DNA from: QHXQ01 sp963788965
Lineage (GTDB): Bacteria > Acidobacteriota > Blastocatellia > Pyrinomonadales > Pyrinomonadaceae
Length of the DNA: 64,000 bases
Reading direction: 5' to 3'
NCBI GenBank assembly: GCA_963788965.1
Contig: CAWBIK010000006.1
Span: 124,001 to 188,000, forward strand
Shown: piece by piece, positions 45,100-54,955 of the stretch
Numbering within the stretch: position 1 is the first letter of the stretch
How the letters are laid out: every line of letters starts with the position of its first letter
Notes under the pieces: model-generated
Databases searched by the model: none
Told to the model about the DNA's origin: nothing
Seen by the model: only the letters and a program-made list of their open reading frames with translations
Position numbers and translations under genes: made by a program

Positions 45100-46636
45100 A
45101 TGGCTCAATCAACGAAGCCCGACGACATCTCTCTGTCGTGGCGCGAACTGGCCGCGTTGCTCGACGCGCGCGGCGAGTGGTTCTGCACGGAGCAACAGCA
45201 GCGCAGTGCGGGCGCGAGCGTCGCACTACGCAAAGGCGAGTGGGAGTTGAGCGTTGCGCACGAGCGCGTACACTTCTCTTATTGGACAGAGCGCGGCATG
45301 CAGTTGTGGCGCTTGGGCAGTTGGGAGTGGACGGGCGACCGTCTGCGTCTGCGCGTGTCGCGGCGCGCGGGCGCTGAACGCGCGACCCTCGAACTCGTGC
45401 CGCGCGCTTCTGTGCGGGCCGGCACGGAAGCGATCAGGGGCCGCGCGCCTGCGCCTGTGCGCGCAGATGACGACGCTCGCCTGTGCCAACTGGCCCGGCG
45501 CACAGTCCGAGCGCGTGCGTTTGAGCGCGGGCGCGCGACGTGCCGAGCCGGGACGCTACGCACGCATCATCATCACGCGCGCGCACCGCGAACTAACGGC
45601 CGTGACCGGCCCCGTCGTCGCACTCAACCCACGCGACGCGGACACGCTCGTCACGTCGGCGCTGCTCTGGTGGCTGCGCTTGAACCGTTCGGCGCGCTTC
45701 GCTTCATTGCATCAACTATGGCTCGTCGTGCCGCGCGAACTAAGCGCCGCGACCACTCACAGGCTCGCGTTGCTACGCCCCGACTTACGCCGCGACCTCA
45801 TACTGTTCGAGCGCGATGAAGCATGGCAGGCGTTGACACCTGTGGCCGTGCCTGAGTTGGCGCGGATGCTCACACCTCCGCCGCGCGCGTTGCGCCCCAC
45901 ACGCGTTGACTTGAGCGACACGGCCGCGCGCATCGCCGCGCTTGCGCCCGACGCGATTGATGTCGTGCGCGCCCGCCACGGCGAGACGCTGCGCTTTCAC
46001 GGCCTCGCGTTCGCCCGTGTGCGCCGCACGCTTCGACGCGAGCACGTTTGGTTCGGCACAAACGCGCGCCGTCTGCTTGATGCGGACAACTGGCCTGAAT
46101 TGGCGAAACTGCTCGGCGAGTTGGCGACGCACCGCCGCCCTGATGCGCCCGACCGCCGCCACGCGCTCTACCGCGCCGCGCCCGAAGCGTGGCTTGAATC
46201 GCTCTTGCGCAGCGACATCACACAACTCGATCCCGGTCTTGTCCTTGCGCCGCTGCACGCGCAGTTCCGGCCCGCGAGCGAACAGAACATGCGCGGCGCA
46301 CGTCCCGTCGATCTCCTCGCGCTACGCCGGGACGGCCGACTCGTCGTCATCGAATTAAAAGTAACGGAAGAGGCGGCGTTGCCCTTGCAAGGCGCGGACT
46401 ACTGGCGGCGCGTCGAGGCGCACCGCCGCGCCGGTCACATCGCCGCCGCGCAACTGTTCGGCGCACTACCGCTCGCGGCCGAACCACCGCTCGTCTATCT
46501 GGTCGCGCCCATCTTTCGCTTCCATCGCGCCTTTGCCGCCCTCGCCAGATGCATCACCAAAGAGATCGAACTCTATCGCTTTGATCTCAACGAAGACTGG
46601 CGCGCGGGCGTGCGCGTCGTGCGACGTGTGATTTAA
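45100..46636 (+). CDS. PD-(D/E)XK nuclease-like protein, one frameshift
   Basis: The N-terminal half begins MAQSTKPDDISLSWRELAAL (ATG 45100). The frame slips around 45440-45460 and continues to 'GRYARIIITRAHRELTAVTG' and beyond, giving about 510 residues. Near the C-terminus, RPVDLLALRRDGRLVVIELK supplies the Asp and Glu-x-Lys of a PD-(D/E)XK nuclease core, followed by VTEEAALPLQGADYWRRV. It has the host's high GC and codon use. Its stop codon lies inside a perfect hairpin, and the AT-rich transposon module begins directly afterwards, so its 3' end is a likely insertion target. Natural substrate unknown. Confidence 0.75.
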
Positions 46637-46676
46637 CGTAATTAGTTGCCGTTTCGGCAACTAATTACGTTAAATC
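46630..46676. repeat. perfect 21-bp-arm hairpin at the host/transposon junction
   Basis: GATTTAACGTAATTAGTTGC-C (46630-46650) and its exact reverse complement (46656-46676) surround a GTTTC loop. It covers the stop codon of the nuclease gene and is AT-rich, unlike the host. No T-run follows. It could be the gene's terminator, the recognition site for the TnsD-like proteins, or part of the transposon end. Confidence 0.85.
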
Positions 46677-46876
46677 CAATTTGAGTATAAAAACAGCTGA
46701 TGAATAAGCACCAATATTGCCAGGTAGAAAGAGATAAGATGAAGGCAGGAAAACAACTATTATGAAAGTGAAGTCCAAGCTTGTCAGAGGTGGTAGTAAG
46801 ATCTCGAAATCCATAAGGAGTACTTATAAAATAGTATTATTAGCGAGTTCCCATTCTACATCACGTCTGATCTGGT
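46637..46876. mobile_element. probable left end region of the Tn7-like element
   Basis: Between the nuclease gene and the first tniQ lies AT-rich DNA with no convincing gene. Three related words, CAACTAATTACG (46658), CAGCTGATGAAT (46694) and CAACTATTATGA (46754), may be TnsB-binding repeats, but they are short. I could not fix the exact TGT...ACA end or a target duplication. Confidence 0.35.
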
Positions 46877-48528
46877 TTATAAGGACAATATTTCTTGATG
46901 CTTTGACACGCGCGGCGATACGAATAGTCGAGAGGTGTGTCGCCCTTCTGACCTAAGTGCAATTAAAGCCTCCGAAATTTCTCGGCGAAGTTGCGCATTT
47001 CGTGTTTCTGCTTGTGCACTGACGTACTTCTCAAATCTTCGCACAATGGCCTTAGTAAGCTCGGGATATCTCGTCCGGAGTCTCATTGCAGATAGCCCAA
47101 GAGAGCGTGCCGTCTCATTTAAGGAGGAGGGAAGATCTTTATTGAGAGCTTCCTTCAGGTATGCCTCTACAACTTGCCAATCGATACTGCGTCGATAGGG
47201 TTCATGCCGGGAAACAAGCTCTCGGGTTAAATCCGGAAAATGACATCTAAGCCATCTGTCTTTACAGCCAATGCGTTGAGATACAGCTGCGATCGAAGGC
47301 GGAGGCTTCTCTTTAAGGGCGTCCGTCAGCATACGTAAGGCTTTAGCCTCATCGATAGGTGTATGAAAATAACCGATATAGCGGGCAATAATGGTGGCAC
47401 AAAGTTCCGGGCAATGTTTTTTTAATTTGCTGGATTTCCATCCCGTGAGTCTTACGTAGGTTTGCAAGGGCTCAGGCCGGGTATTTGAATTTAATGTGGC
47501 AGCTACCAATATTTTCTTCACTTTGTCATTGGATAATGGTGTCTTTTTCAACTTTCGAGTGTTGCTAATTTTACTTTCCATTTCATCATTAAGAGAGATG
47601 TTCTCAACGTCTAAGGTTCCGCATAGGAAGGAGAACAACGAAACACCTAATCTGTAGGTAATTTGGAGGCTTGACTGGAGATGCGGTATTTTGCGGCCAG
47701 TGACCCAGCTACTCAAATTTTGCCGTTGTATCTCAACCTGCAAGGCAAAGCGGCTTGCTGTTCCCCAGCCGGAATAATTTAGACAGTATCTTACTGATCT
47801 GACCACTTGTTCCCGTGCGGGAGCATTAATGCTTGGTGCCCTCGCGAGTAGTTCTCCCATTGACACGGCCTTCCATAATTGCCATTTTGCATCTTCATCT
47901 TTCTTGAGGATTTTGTTCGAGCTTACAGCTTCAAGCGAGAGACCTAGCCATCGTTTGCAATGAGTACAGAATCCAGGCTGCGAACGTGGTGCTAAATGGA
48001 GTAGATGTGCTTCGCAGTTAGGGCAGAATGAAGTTAGGGTGATCTTGTGTAGCGGGCATACTGTCACAGCCTCTAGCACCCAGAGCAGTGGATCGTAAAT
48101 TACTTTACCTTTTTCCCGCCACCCTTCGTAGCAAGCCGGGCACCAAGCTCGCGTTGTGCGAATCAAAGAGTTGTTTGGAAGTACATTCACCCATGTGACC
48201 ATTGTTGTTGAAGCGAGATCCTTCCGCATGGTCAGCAGTTCTAATCCCTTAATAAGATTTGAAGCCATGATCCCTCTGCCATTTATCGCCTTGTATATCG
48301 GAGAGAAATTGCTTGAGATCATCTTGAAGATCTTTTCAAGGGTATTGCATCCTTCAGTAACGCGGTAGGAGTCACAACGTGCTCCTGTGCCAGTCGAGCT
48401 ACGTAACCACTCAAGGATTCTACATAAGGCGTGCCAATACCTCTTGGCTCTAGGTGGTAGAACCTACTGCGCGGAGGAATTATTGAACGTATGGTATCCC
48501 CATAAATAAGATCCAACATTTGTAGCAT
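46877..48528 (-). CDS. tniQ: TnsD-like TniQ protein 2, one frameshift
   Basis: The N-terminus (48528 to about 48330) is MLQMLDLIYGDTIRSIIPPR with SRFYHLEPRGIGTPYVESLS and GYVARLAQEHVVTPTAL, the TniQ opening. The frame then slips and continues with SSNFSPIYKAINGRGIMASN. Zinc ligands follow in pairs: AWCPACYEGW, VTVCPLHKIT, SFCPNCEAH and GFCTHCKRWLGL. The C-terminal half has tandem helical repeats with the pattern L-x-E-A-L...P-x-S-L-x-x-x-A-x-x-L-G...F/YP-x-L, as in TnsD. TniQ/TnsD proteins choose the insertion site by binding DNA and recruiting TnsC. The second copy lies immediately upstream (33-base gap). Total about 550 residues. Confidence 0.85.
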
Positions 48529-48561
48529 CGCTCATGCGTTACACTTAGACGCCTCCGCTGC

Positions 48562-50390
48562 TCACACGTCAAAGCCAAGACTATTCTCATGGCGTACCTC
48601 TCGAAGGGATGCGAGCGCAACTTTACTGCTTTTCAAGGACACTGGCTTTGATAGCTGCTGCGATACTTTTCGCACTGACGGATAAATGCCCTGTTCGTAT
48701 AGAGTGATTGCAATGCCTCTCACCTCGCTACGAAGTGAGTCTTTCTTCAAGATGCGCACCTGTCGCAGGTAAAGTGCATAACGCGCAGCGATCTCGTGGC
48801 AAAGTTGTGGAAAGCGTGGATAAAGGCTGGTATGACTCAACTTCAATTGTTTCGCAAAGGGCCTTGAGATGTAACGGAGGATCCTCTCGCAATGCGTCTT
48901 GCAGGAACGTCCTGACTCTGACCCGAATGTTCTTCGCGTCGTTTGAACCAATGCGCTGAAAGTTGCATACAGAGGGTTGGGAATCGCTTGATGATTGATG
49001 TCCTACTACGTCCAATTTCACGAGCTACCTCTGAAACACTAAGAGGAGTTGTGCTTTCTAGTTGAACCTCTAGCTTTTCACTGACTTGTCTCCAAAAATC
49101 TCGCCTCCAATTCTCGCTATATTCTCTATACCTTGCGACCGCTTTTTGGTGTAGATCTGGGAAATTAGATGAGAGTGTGCTCGCAGGATAATTTAAGCGT
49201 TTCTTTATCTGCATCATCGGGATAGGAGGGTATATCTCAAGCAGTTCTTCAAAAGACCGTCTGACTCCGATCACCTTCTTGTTATTCCATCGATGATGCG
49301 GCGCGGCGATTTTTGCAGCTTTCGGTTGGAGGCTGCTCGGGCTACCTATAATAGAATCCCTACCTATTTGAGGGATTCTTCCCAGAATGAGATCGAGGAC
49401 AGATACTTTAGCGAAGGATGCGATTCTTAATAGGGTAGATAGCTGAGGCGCACTGGCCCCACGGCACAAATCGTTCACTGACGACTGGGACAGGCCACAG
49501 TTTCGTGCAAAGGTTAATTCGGTTTTGAAATTGGACGCTCTAATGCAGCGAGAAATGGATGCGGCGAGTACTAACCTTTGGGGTGCTATCGTTAGGGTTG
49601 GAGCCGTCGCGAGCAAATTAAATGTCTGTTCGTAAACCCAACTCTGCCATTCGAATTCATCATCGGCCGTGGGAGGGGCTTTGGGCGAAAAGCCAGTTTG
49701 TGCCAGCTCGCCTAGCCATGCATGACACATGGCGCAATAACCTGGACGGGAACGTGAGGCAAGAAAGCGAAGTTCTTGCTTGCAACGATGACACCGTGAC
49801 TGCAGCCGCTGGCGGTGACGGATGCATACCGTTACTGCGGCAAGAGACCAAGCGAGAGGCTCATACACAGTGGCTCCCTTACGATACCACTCGTTATAAC
49901 ATGGTGCACACCATGCCCTTTTAGGCCGCACCAAGTGCCGGTGAGATATTACTTCCTTCCACGGCAGCATCGTGAGGAAACGGAGGTCGTCCCTCATCGT
50001 TAGCTTCTGCAACGAGGCGATATATGTTTCGGCTGTCACCCCATGACCGTCAACTGCTGGAGCTAGTGTGCGAAACGAGTTCGATAACACAGCATTCGTA
50101 TTGGAACGTGCCTCACTATTTCTCAAGTGATTCTTATCTAGCAGCGGGGCAATCTCGTAGCCGAACAGTGCTGCTAACGTGACGTTGTGAGCGACGGCTA
50201 AACGAGAGCTATAGCCTGTGGCACTCTCCACAAGCCCTGTACCTATTCCAGCGGGAGCCAAGTGATAAAGTCGACTTCGGGGAGGGATTGCTACCGGCTC
50301 CCATGGAGAAAGCTCCAAGGTGCTCCAATAGTTATGCAACTCTTCTCTTCCTTCCCTGTCCCGCCTTGTCCCGCACGGGTGCGCGCTCAA
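48562..50390 (-). CDS. tniQ: TnsD-like TniQ protein 1, two C-terminal frameshifts
   Basis: The N-terminus has PPRSRLYHLAPAGIGTGLVE and SATGYSSRLAVAHNVTLAAL, the TniQ domain. Four zinc-ligand pairs are C161/C164, C189/H192, C200/C203 and C219/C222. A helix-turn-helix-like segment (ARNCGLSQSSVNDLCRGASA) follows. The C-terminal half consists of TnsD-type repeats such as PPIPMMQIKKRLNYPASTLS and PLSVSEVAREIGRSRTSIIK. The visible frame stops at 48843, but the repeats continue in other frames (RVRTFLQDALREDPPLHLKA, then SHTSLYPRFPQLCHEIAARY) to a stop at 48562, so two indels lie near 48940 and 48870. Reconstructed length is about 608 residues. It starts 26 bases after tnsC. Confidence 0.88.
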
Positions 50391-50416
50391 ACGGTTTACT
50401 GTTCCTACGAGGCTTC

Positions 50417-51583
50417 TTACTTTTCTGATCGATATTCTGAGTCCATACCCTTTGATTCACCGCTTACCTCGGGAGAGGCCGGAGGCGCTGGGGCTGACAC
50501 GATGGAATGGTCAGCATCTTTTGGAGTGTTGCGCTGCTCCTCCTTCCACTTTTCTTCATTGAACTTGCCGCCTGCTTTCATCCGCGCCTTTATAAGTGCG
50601 AATTTACTTCCATCCTGCTCTAGGCGATGCTCGCCTATGATGATCTCCCTGGATATTCTGTCGAGAACTTCCTCTGGCGGTTCGTGCCTCTCAAGATCCT
50701 CTCGCGTGACAGTCTCTCTTCCAGCTTCAAGGACGTCGCCAAGAGCGTCTGAAAACCAGATGTTAAGCAAACCAATCAACCCGAGGCTCCGGTCGATGAG
50801 GTAATCCAATATTTCATTGAATCTTGGCGGTTCGGGAAATGGCATCTTAGACGTAAGATCCGCAACGACCGCCGCGAATGAGATGAGATCTTCGGAGCAA
50901 GCCGTACTATATCGGGAAAAATGAATGGGTCGGCCGGTTCTGGCTCCGATCTGTCCGCTAAGGTTAAACAGTTCGAGGACATCATAGTTGCCGCAAAGGA
51001 TATGCAAGGCTTTGCTGGTGTTAGCAACCGACTTGATTACCTCAACATTGGCTCGATGCATATCTCGGGAACTGCCAATAACAATACTCTGTGCCTCATC
51101 TACTCCGAAGATGCATGTGCGCCTATGTTTGGTCGCATTCTCGAATGACCGCCGTAAGATGTCCTGCCTCTCATATTTATGGTTGGCTGAGGCGTGACTG
51201 GCGTTTCTATCGGGCGTGATGTTATAGCCTGCTACCTTGTGCTTTATGAGTGGCTCGTTTACAGCTTCCAAACATCCATGCCAGTGATCCGCCCAGTTGT
51301 ACCCTCTTTTATAGGCATACGCCTCTATCCAAGCAGCAGGTAAAAAGCCTGGATCTGTTTCCATCTCTTCTAAATTTTCTAAAAGGATGCTGTTAATTAC
51401 ACCTTCTAAAAGTGTCGTTTTGCCAACGCGGGTTGGCCCCGCGACTATAATGATGCCTTCATTTCGTCTATTGATTGCGCGTTTAATTTCGGCGGTAACC
51501 TCCAATAGACTCGCGTGCCCAGTCCTGTAAGACCTGTACTCCTCGTGAAGCACTTTCCAGCCTATAGGGGATTCTTTGATCAT
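50417..51583 (-). CDS. tnsC: transposon AAA+ ATPase TnsC/TniB
   Basis: The 388-residue protein has Walker A GPTRVGKTT (residues 49-57) and Walker B CIFGVDEAQSI (157-167, with D162/E163). A sensor region ALHILCGNYDVLELFNLSGQ and an arginine-rich 'IGARTGRPIHFSRY' motif follow, as in TniB/TnsC regulators. It couples target selection by TniQ to the transposase. The C-terminal tail, after 'FNEEKWKEEQRNTPKDAD', is Pro/Ser-rich and may contact TnsA/TnsB. It begins 14 bases after tnsB and is followed 26 bases later by tniQ, an arrangement typical of a transposition operon. Confidence 0.92.
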   Translation of the reverse strand: MIKESPIGWKVLHEEYRSYRTGHASLLEVTAEIKRAINRRNEGIIIVAGPTRVGKTTLLEGVINSILLENLEEMETDPGFLPAAWIEAYAYKRGYNWADHWHGCLEAVNEPLIKHKVAGYNITPDRNASHASANHKYERQDILRRSFENATKHRRTCIFGVDEAQSIVIGSSRDMHRANVEVIKSVANTSKALHILCGNYDVLELFNLSGQIGARTGRPIHFSRYSTACSEDLISFAAVVADLTSKMPFPEPPRFNEILDYLIDRSLGLIGLLNIWFSDALGDVLEAGRETVTREDLERHEPPEEVLDRISREIIIGEHRLEQDGSKFALIKARMKAGGKFNEEKWKEEQRNTPKDADHSIVSAPAPPASPEVSGESKGMDSEYRSEK

Positions 51584-51597
51584 ACTCTTCTGGTCTT

Positions 51598-53229
51598 TTA
51601 TCCTTTGTACTCTGAAAGCTTCGGGAGCGAGTTGGAATCAATATTGGCAAATAATGATTGTTCTTGCGTCAGCACGCTGGACTGCACAGATATATCCCGC
51701 TTAGCGGAAGGCACCAGTTGAGGAATAAACTCCGCGAAGTGCTTCCCTAAGATCCTTCTAATGGGGGCTTCATTCTGCCTAGCTCGTGATAGAGCGCGTC
51801 TCCGTGCTTCGACTAATTCCTGTTCCTTGCCTTTATCTTTCCGGGATTTAAGCGCCCTTTCTAATGCTCTATCTCTAAAAGCTTTCGTAAAGAGCCGCTT
51901 GTGTTGACGTTCTGTGTCGCTGTAGAACTTGCGGTCACGTTCAGTCATCCGTGCAAGATGTAGATATTTTTTACAGACACAACGCACCCATATATCTTTT
52001 ACGCGGACGTATGCATACATAATGTTGAGCGGATCAAATCGAACCTCTACCCGTGACCCTACTAAAGTCTCAAGTTCCTCACATTTATAATAGTCATAAT
52101 CGACCTTGATGCATCCCCCTGGCTGGACTTTAGCGGTACCCTTTATTGTTGATGGCATTGTGAGGATAAGAAACTCGTGGTCATACGGTAGGAGCATGTG
52201 TCGCCTTTCACCGGTCAGCCTCACCGCAGATTCGAAGACATCTAGGGGGGAGCGTTTAAGCGTTCCATGTGCTTCCGTGTCGTACCGGTTGTAAGCCCAG
52301 TCGCAAAGACTCTCATCAAGGGCCTCCATCGTCCACACCGCCAGCCTGCTCGGATCGTGTGATCTGGATACTTGACGTGTTCTGCGCCTGAGCTTGGTAT
52401 TGCCTTTAAGCAGGTGTATGAATTCAGTGTTAGTGATGCCAAATAGCCGTTCGATCACTGAGCCGAAACGCGGTTCGTGCTTGGGTCGGGTCTTGATCGT
52501 TATGTCGAAGGCTCCAGCCAGCGTCTCGAAATAAGTGCCTCGAAAGTCGCTTCCTCCATCTACGATGATGGTTTGCGGCAGATGCCCCCATTTACGCACG
52601 CATTCCCTTACCACCATCATGTTGGAGCGATAACTCGGTGGATCAAGCGTGAGATAAAAGGCTAGTATGCGTCTTGAAAACGCATCGACCATTAGGGTGA
52701 GATGTGGCCGCCCCAAGTTCTCACCCGTATCAGGGTCTACCAGTTCAATGTCGAGTTCGGTGTGATCGATATGAACAACCTGAAAGGGGCGGCTACCGTG
52801 CGGAGGGGTATTCTTCTCAAGCCATGGGTAATAGTGCTGCAGGGCGTAAGCCGCCCGGTGGCCTAGCCTCTTCAGCGCCTGCAAGTGCTGTGGCCGCTTT
52901 CTTACATATCTGATGAAAGTTTGGTAACAAGGCTCTTTGAACTTCGGGATATGCTCCTCACACCACAAGACCAAGTCCGACCAGACAGAATAAAATCCTT
53001 TGGCCACATCGTTTTCATAGTCTGTTGTTATCAATCGATCCATCTCCTTTAGGACATCGGGATGAATCTTTACCGTTTTGCGGTCCCCTCTGGCGCGATA
53101 ATCGCAGATAACTCCGGCATACCCGGATTCATAAAGGCGCTGACCGGTTAACCACTTGGATTTCCAGTGTCTGAATGTTCGCGCAGATACTCCTTTAGTG
53201 AGGGGGAGGCCGGCGAAGTGACGTTCCAT
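51598..53229 (-). CDS. tnsB: DDE transposase TnsB/TniA
   Basis: This 543-residue protein carries the retroviral-integrase-type core: QVVHIDHTELDIELVDPDTG (catalytic D155), TIIVDGGSDFRGTYFETLAG (D224) and PRFGSVIERLFGITNTEFIH (E260, 36 residues on). An N-terminal helix-turn-helix part (VSARTFRHWKSKW) and a basic C-terminus (RALKSRKDKGKEQELVEARRR) match TnsB. It cuts the 3' ends of the element and joins them to target DNA. ATG at 53229 is used here, but the frame continues upstream through TPKAIEKANFIKRV to the tnsA stop, so a non-ATG start overlapping tnsA is likely. Confidence 0.94.
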   Translation of the reverse strand: MERHFAGLPLTKGVSARTFRHWKSKWLTGQRLYESGYAGVICDYRARGDRKTVKIHPDVLKEMDRLITTDYENDVAKGFYSVWSDLVLWCEEHIPKFKEPCYQTFIRYVRKRPQHLQALKRLGHRAAYALQHYYPWLEKNTPPHGSRPFQVVHIDHTELDIELVDPDTGENLGRPHLTLMVDAFSRRILAFYLTLDPPSYRSNMMVVRECVRKWGHLPQTIIVDGGSDFRGTYFETLAGAFDITIKTRPKHEPRFGSVIERLFGITNTEFIHLLKGNTKLRRRTRQVSRSHDPSRLAVWTMEALDESLCDWAYNRYDTEAHGTLKRSPLDVFESAVRLTGERRHMLLPYDHEFLILTMPSTIKGTAKVQPGGCIKVDYDYYKCEELETLVGSRVEVRFDPLNIMYAYVRVKDIWVRCVCKKYLHLARMTERDRKFYSDTERQHKRLFTKAFRDRALERALKSRKDKGKEQELVEARRRALSRARQNEAPIRRILGKHFAEFIPQLVPSAKRDISVQSSVLTQEQSLFANIDSNSLPKLSEYKG

Positions 53230-53288
53230 GACTCGTTTGATGAAATTAGCTTTTTCTATTGCCTTAGGTGTGGCCGAATTAATTATTC

Positions 53289-54401
53289 TCAGTGCCTCAT
53301 TTTCTTGATTTGGGGCAAATCAAAGTCCATGCACTTCAACTCACCGTCCCTTACTAATCTCTCAAAGTGGGATAGTGATAGAGTAGGTGCCGCTCCATCC
53401 TCGCTCTCCATGTAGATCTTGTTGTCTCCAACGAGTACGATGCGAAAGATTTTCTGAGTCGGATCGTTGAAGATAAATCGAGCCCCTTCCCTTATAGAGG
53501 CGTACTTTGCTTTAGCGTAATCGAAGTAGATATCTGTAGGGCGGTGTAGTTCGGCCGCATCTTGATCGGGGTAGACCCAGACATATTTACGGTCCTCTAT
53601 CAACTCGGCTGTCAGATCGACGTACAATTTACCTCTTGCGATAAGCGTGTAAATTTCATCTGCCGTGCCGCCAACGGTGAATGTAAAGTTGAGTAGCTCG
53701 TCCAGCGTTATACGGCTGGCGATCTTGAGCATCTGGAATACGCTTGAGCATATTGGTGTGGACGGCGATGGGGCGTTTGGGTGGAGGTAATCCTCGAAAA
53801 AGATTGTGTTGTTATACAGTGTCAGGTCGATTTCAGCACTTGAAATTATCCTGTGGCTAAACCCGTGCTGTTCTAACCCCTTCTCGGCCGGGGGACAATG
53901 CCAGTGACCGTCTTTATCTAGCACGAAAAACCCGGGACGATCCTTCGCCATTTTGCTCAGCTCTTCTTCGGTCTTGCATTCAATGAACTCTATGTAGGTG
54001 TCGTGGATGATAAAGAAGTCTGGAGTGTAAGGTACGATTACCTTTCTACTCTTACGATTTACGTATTCAATCGTGAAGGTGTAAGGCTGGTCATAATATT
54101 CACGGACATCATTTTCAACGTGTTCAAGTATGTAAATGACGGGTAATTCGCACGTGTGACTTTCGAATTGTATCGTGACGCCCATTAGTCGGCTCGGATA
54201 CCGTCCTCTGACGTTATTCCTTCCACCACGCACTAGACGAACGGGCTGCGAAGTTCGAATTTTGGTAACAATGTCAATCGCTGATTGAGGCAGGTTGAGT
54301 TTCAAACACAGAAGTTCTAACTCGTCGTCAGTCAGTCTTCCCTTGGCTTTACTGGCAACAGACCCCGATATCGTTTTTTCTTCATGCCTGACCTTTAGCA
54401 T
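53289..54401 (-). CDS. tnsA: TnsA endonuclease subunit
   Basis: A 370-residue protein with the TnsA nuclease pattern: QFESHTCELPVIYILEHVEN (E80), VIVPYTPDFFIIHDTYIEFI (D128) and ECKTEEEL (E141, K143). It cuts the 5' ends of the element, allowing clean cut-and-paste movement together with TnsB. It is about 100 residues longer than the Tn7 protein, with a longer C-terminal half that is helical and may contact TnsC. It is the first gene of the minus-strand order tnsA-tnsB-tnsC-tniQ-tniQ. Upstream lies a 554-base region with repeated structure. Confidence 0.92.
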   Translation of the reverse strand: MLKVRHEEKTISGSVASKAKGRLTDDELELLCLKLNLPQSAIDIVTKIRTSQPVRLVRGGRNNVRGRYPSRLMGVTIQFESHTCELPVIYILEHVENDVREYYDQPYTFTIEYVNRKSRKVIVPYTPDFFIIHDTYIEFIECKTEEELSKMAKDRPGFFVLDKDGHWHCPPAEKGLEQHGFSHRIISSAEIDLTLYNNTIFFEDYLHPNAPSPSTPICSSVFQMLKIASRITLDELLNFTFTVGGTADEIYTLIARGKLYVDLTAELIEDRKYVWVYPDQDAAELHRPTDIYFDYAKAKYASIREGARFIFNDPTQKIFRIVLVGDNKIYMESEDGAAPTLSLSHFERLVRDGELKCMDFDLPQIKKMRH

Positions 54402-54955
54402 TTCCCGAACTCCTTACCAGAAAAGGGTATGTATGTTAGGACAAGGGTTGCCGTAGGATTGAAGCCCCGAATGGGACTAACATGTATCACCGGCTATGCT
54501 AAAGGCCGATTGAGCAGCTTGTAACCAGCTATCTTTTAGATTTGTCATACAACTCCTCTACTCCTGATTCAAAGGGCGAAGAGTCACTTGATAGGTTGGT
54601 CAGGGGATGAACATCGCGCTGCACGCCGTGCGAAAACACGGGTTACAACGCGATCAAGCGACTTCTACTAGACCTCTGAGTTCAAAGGCGATGAGTCGCT
54701 CAACTGTAGGTGACTTTTGGAATGCGGCAGGCGGTTCAGGCGGTTCACCCGGTTCAGGGGGATGAACGCCAGCAGGCGTGCTAAAATGCAGTCAAGCTCC
54801 TCGGTCGCATACACCGATCCGGGAGTGAGAAGCCGTCACAAGTTCGCAGCTCGTGGCGGCTTCGCTGTAAAAGATCAGAACAGGGCGCAGAGGTTATTAC
54901 GGATTCCCATCCCCGTCAAGAAAATTCAGGGAATCTACTTGGTGCCCTGATTTCA
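54402..54955. other. structured noncoding region upstream of tnsA
   Basis: No gene is seen. Two diverged copies of a module are present, 54566-54660 and 54678-54797. Both contain TTCAAAGG(G)CGA-GAGTC, then TCAGGGG(G)ATGAAC, then TCAAGC. The region also has two hairpins: GAAGCCGTCAC (54829-54839) with GTGGCGGCTTC (54853-54863), and TCAGGG (54926-54931) with CCCTGA (54945-54950). It could be the tns promoter, a transposon end or a small RNA gene. Confidence 0.5.

Noticed and set aside
46762..46956. 64-residue plus-strand frame at the transposon edge
   Set aside because: It overlaps the tniQ 3' end on the opposite strand, has no clear ribosome-binding site and shows no family resemblance.
54440..54485. 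CRISPR-like word (GGATTGAAGCCCCGAATGG) upstream of tnsA
   Set aside because: It occurs once, with no second copy at a spacer distance, and no cas gene is visible in the window. A CRISPR-guided element is not supported.
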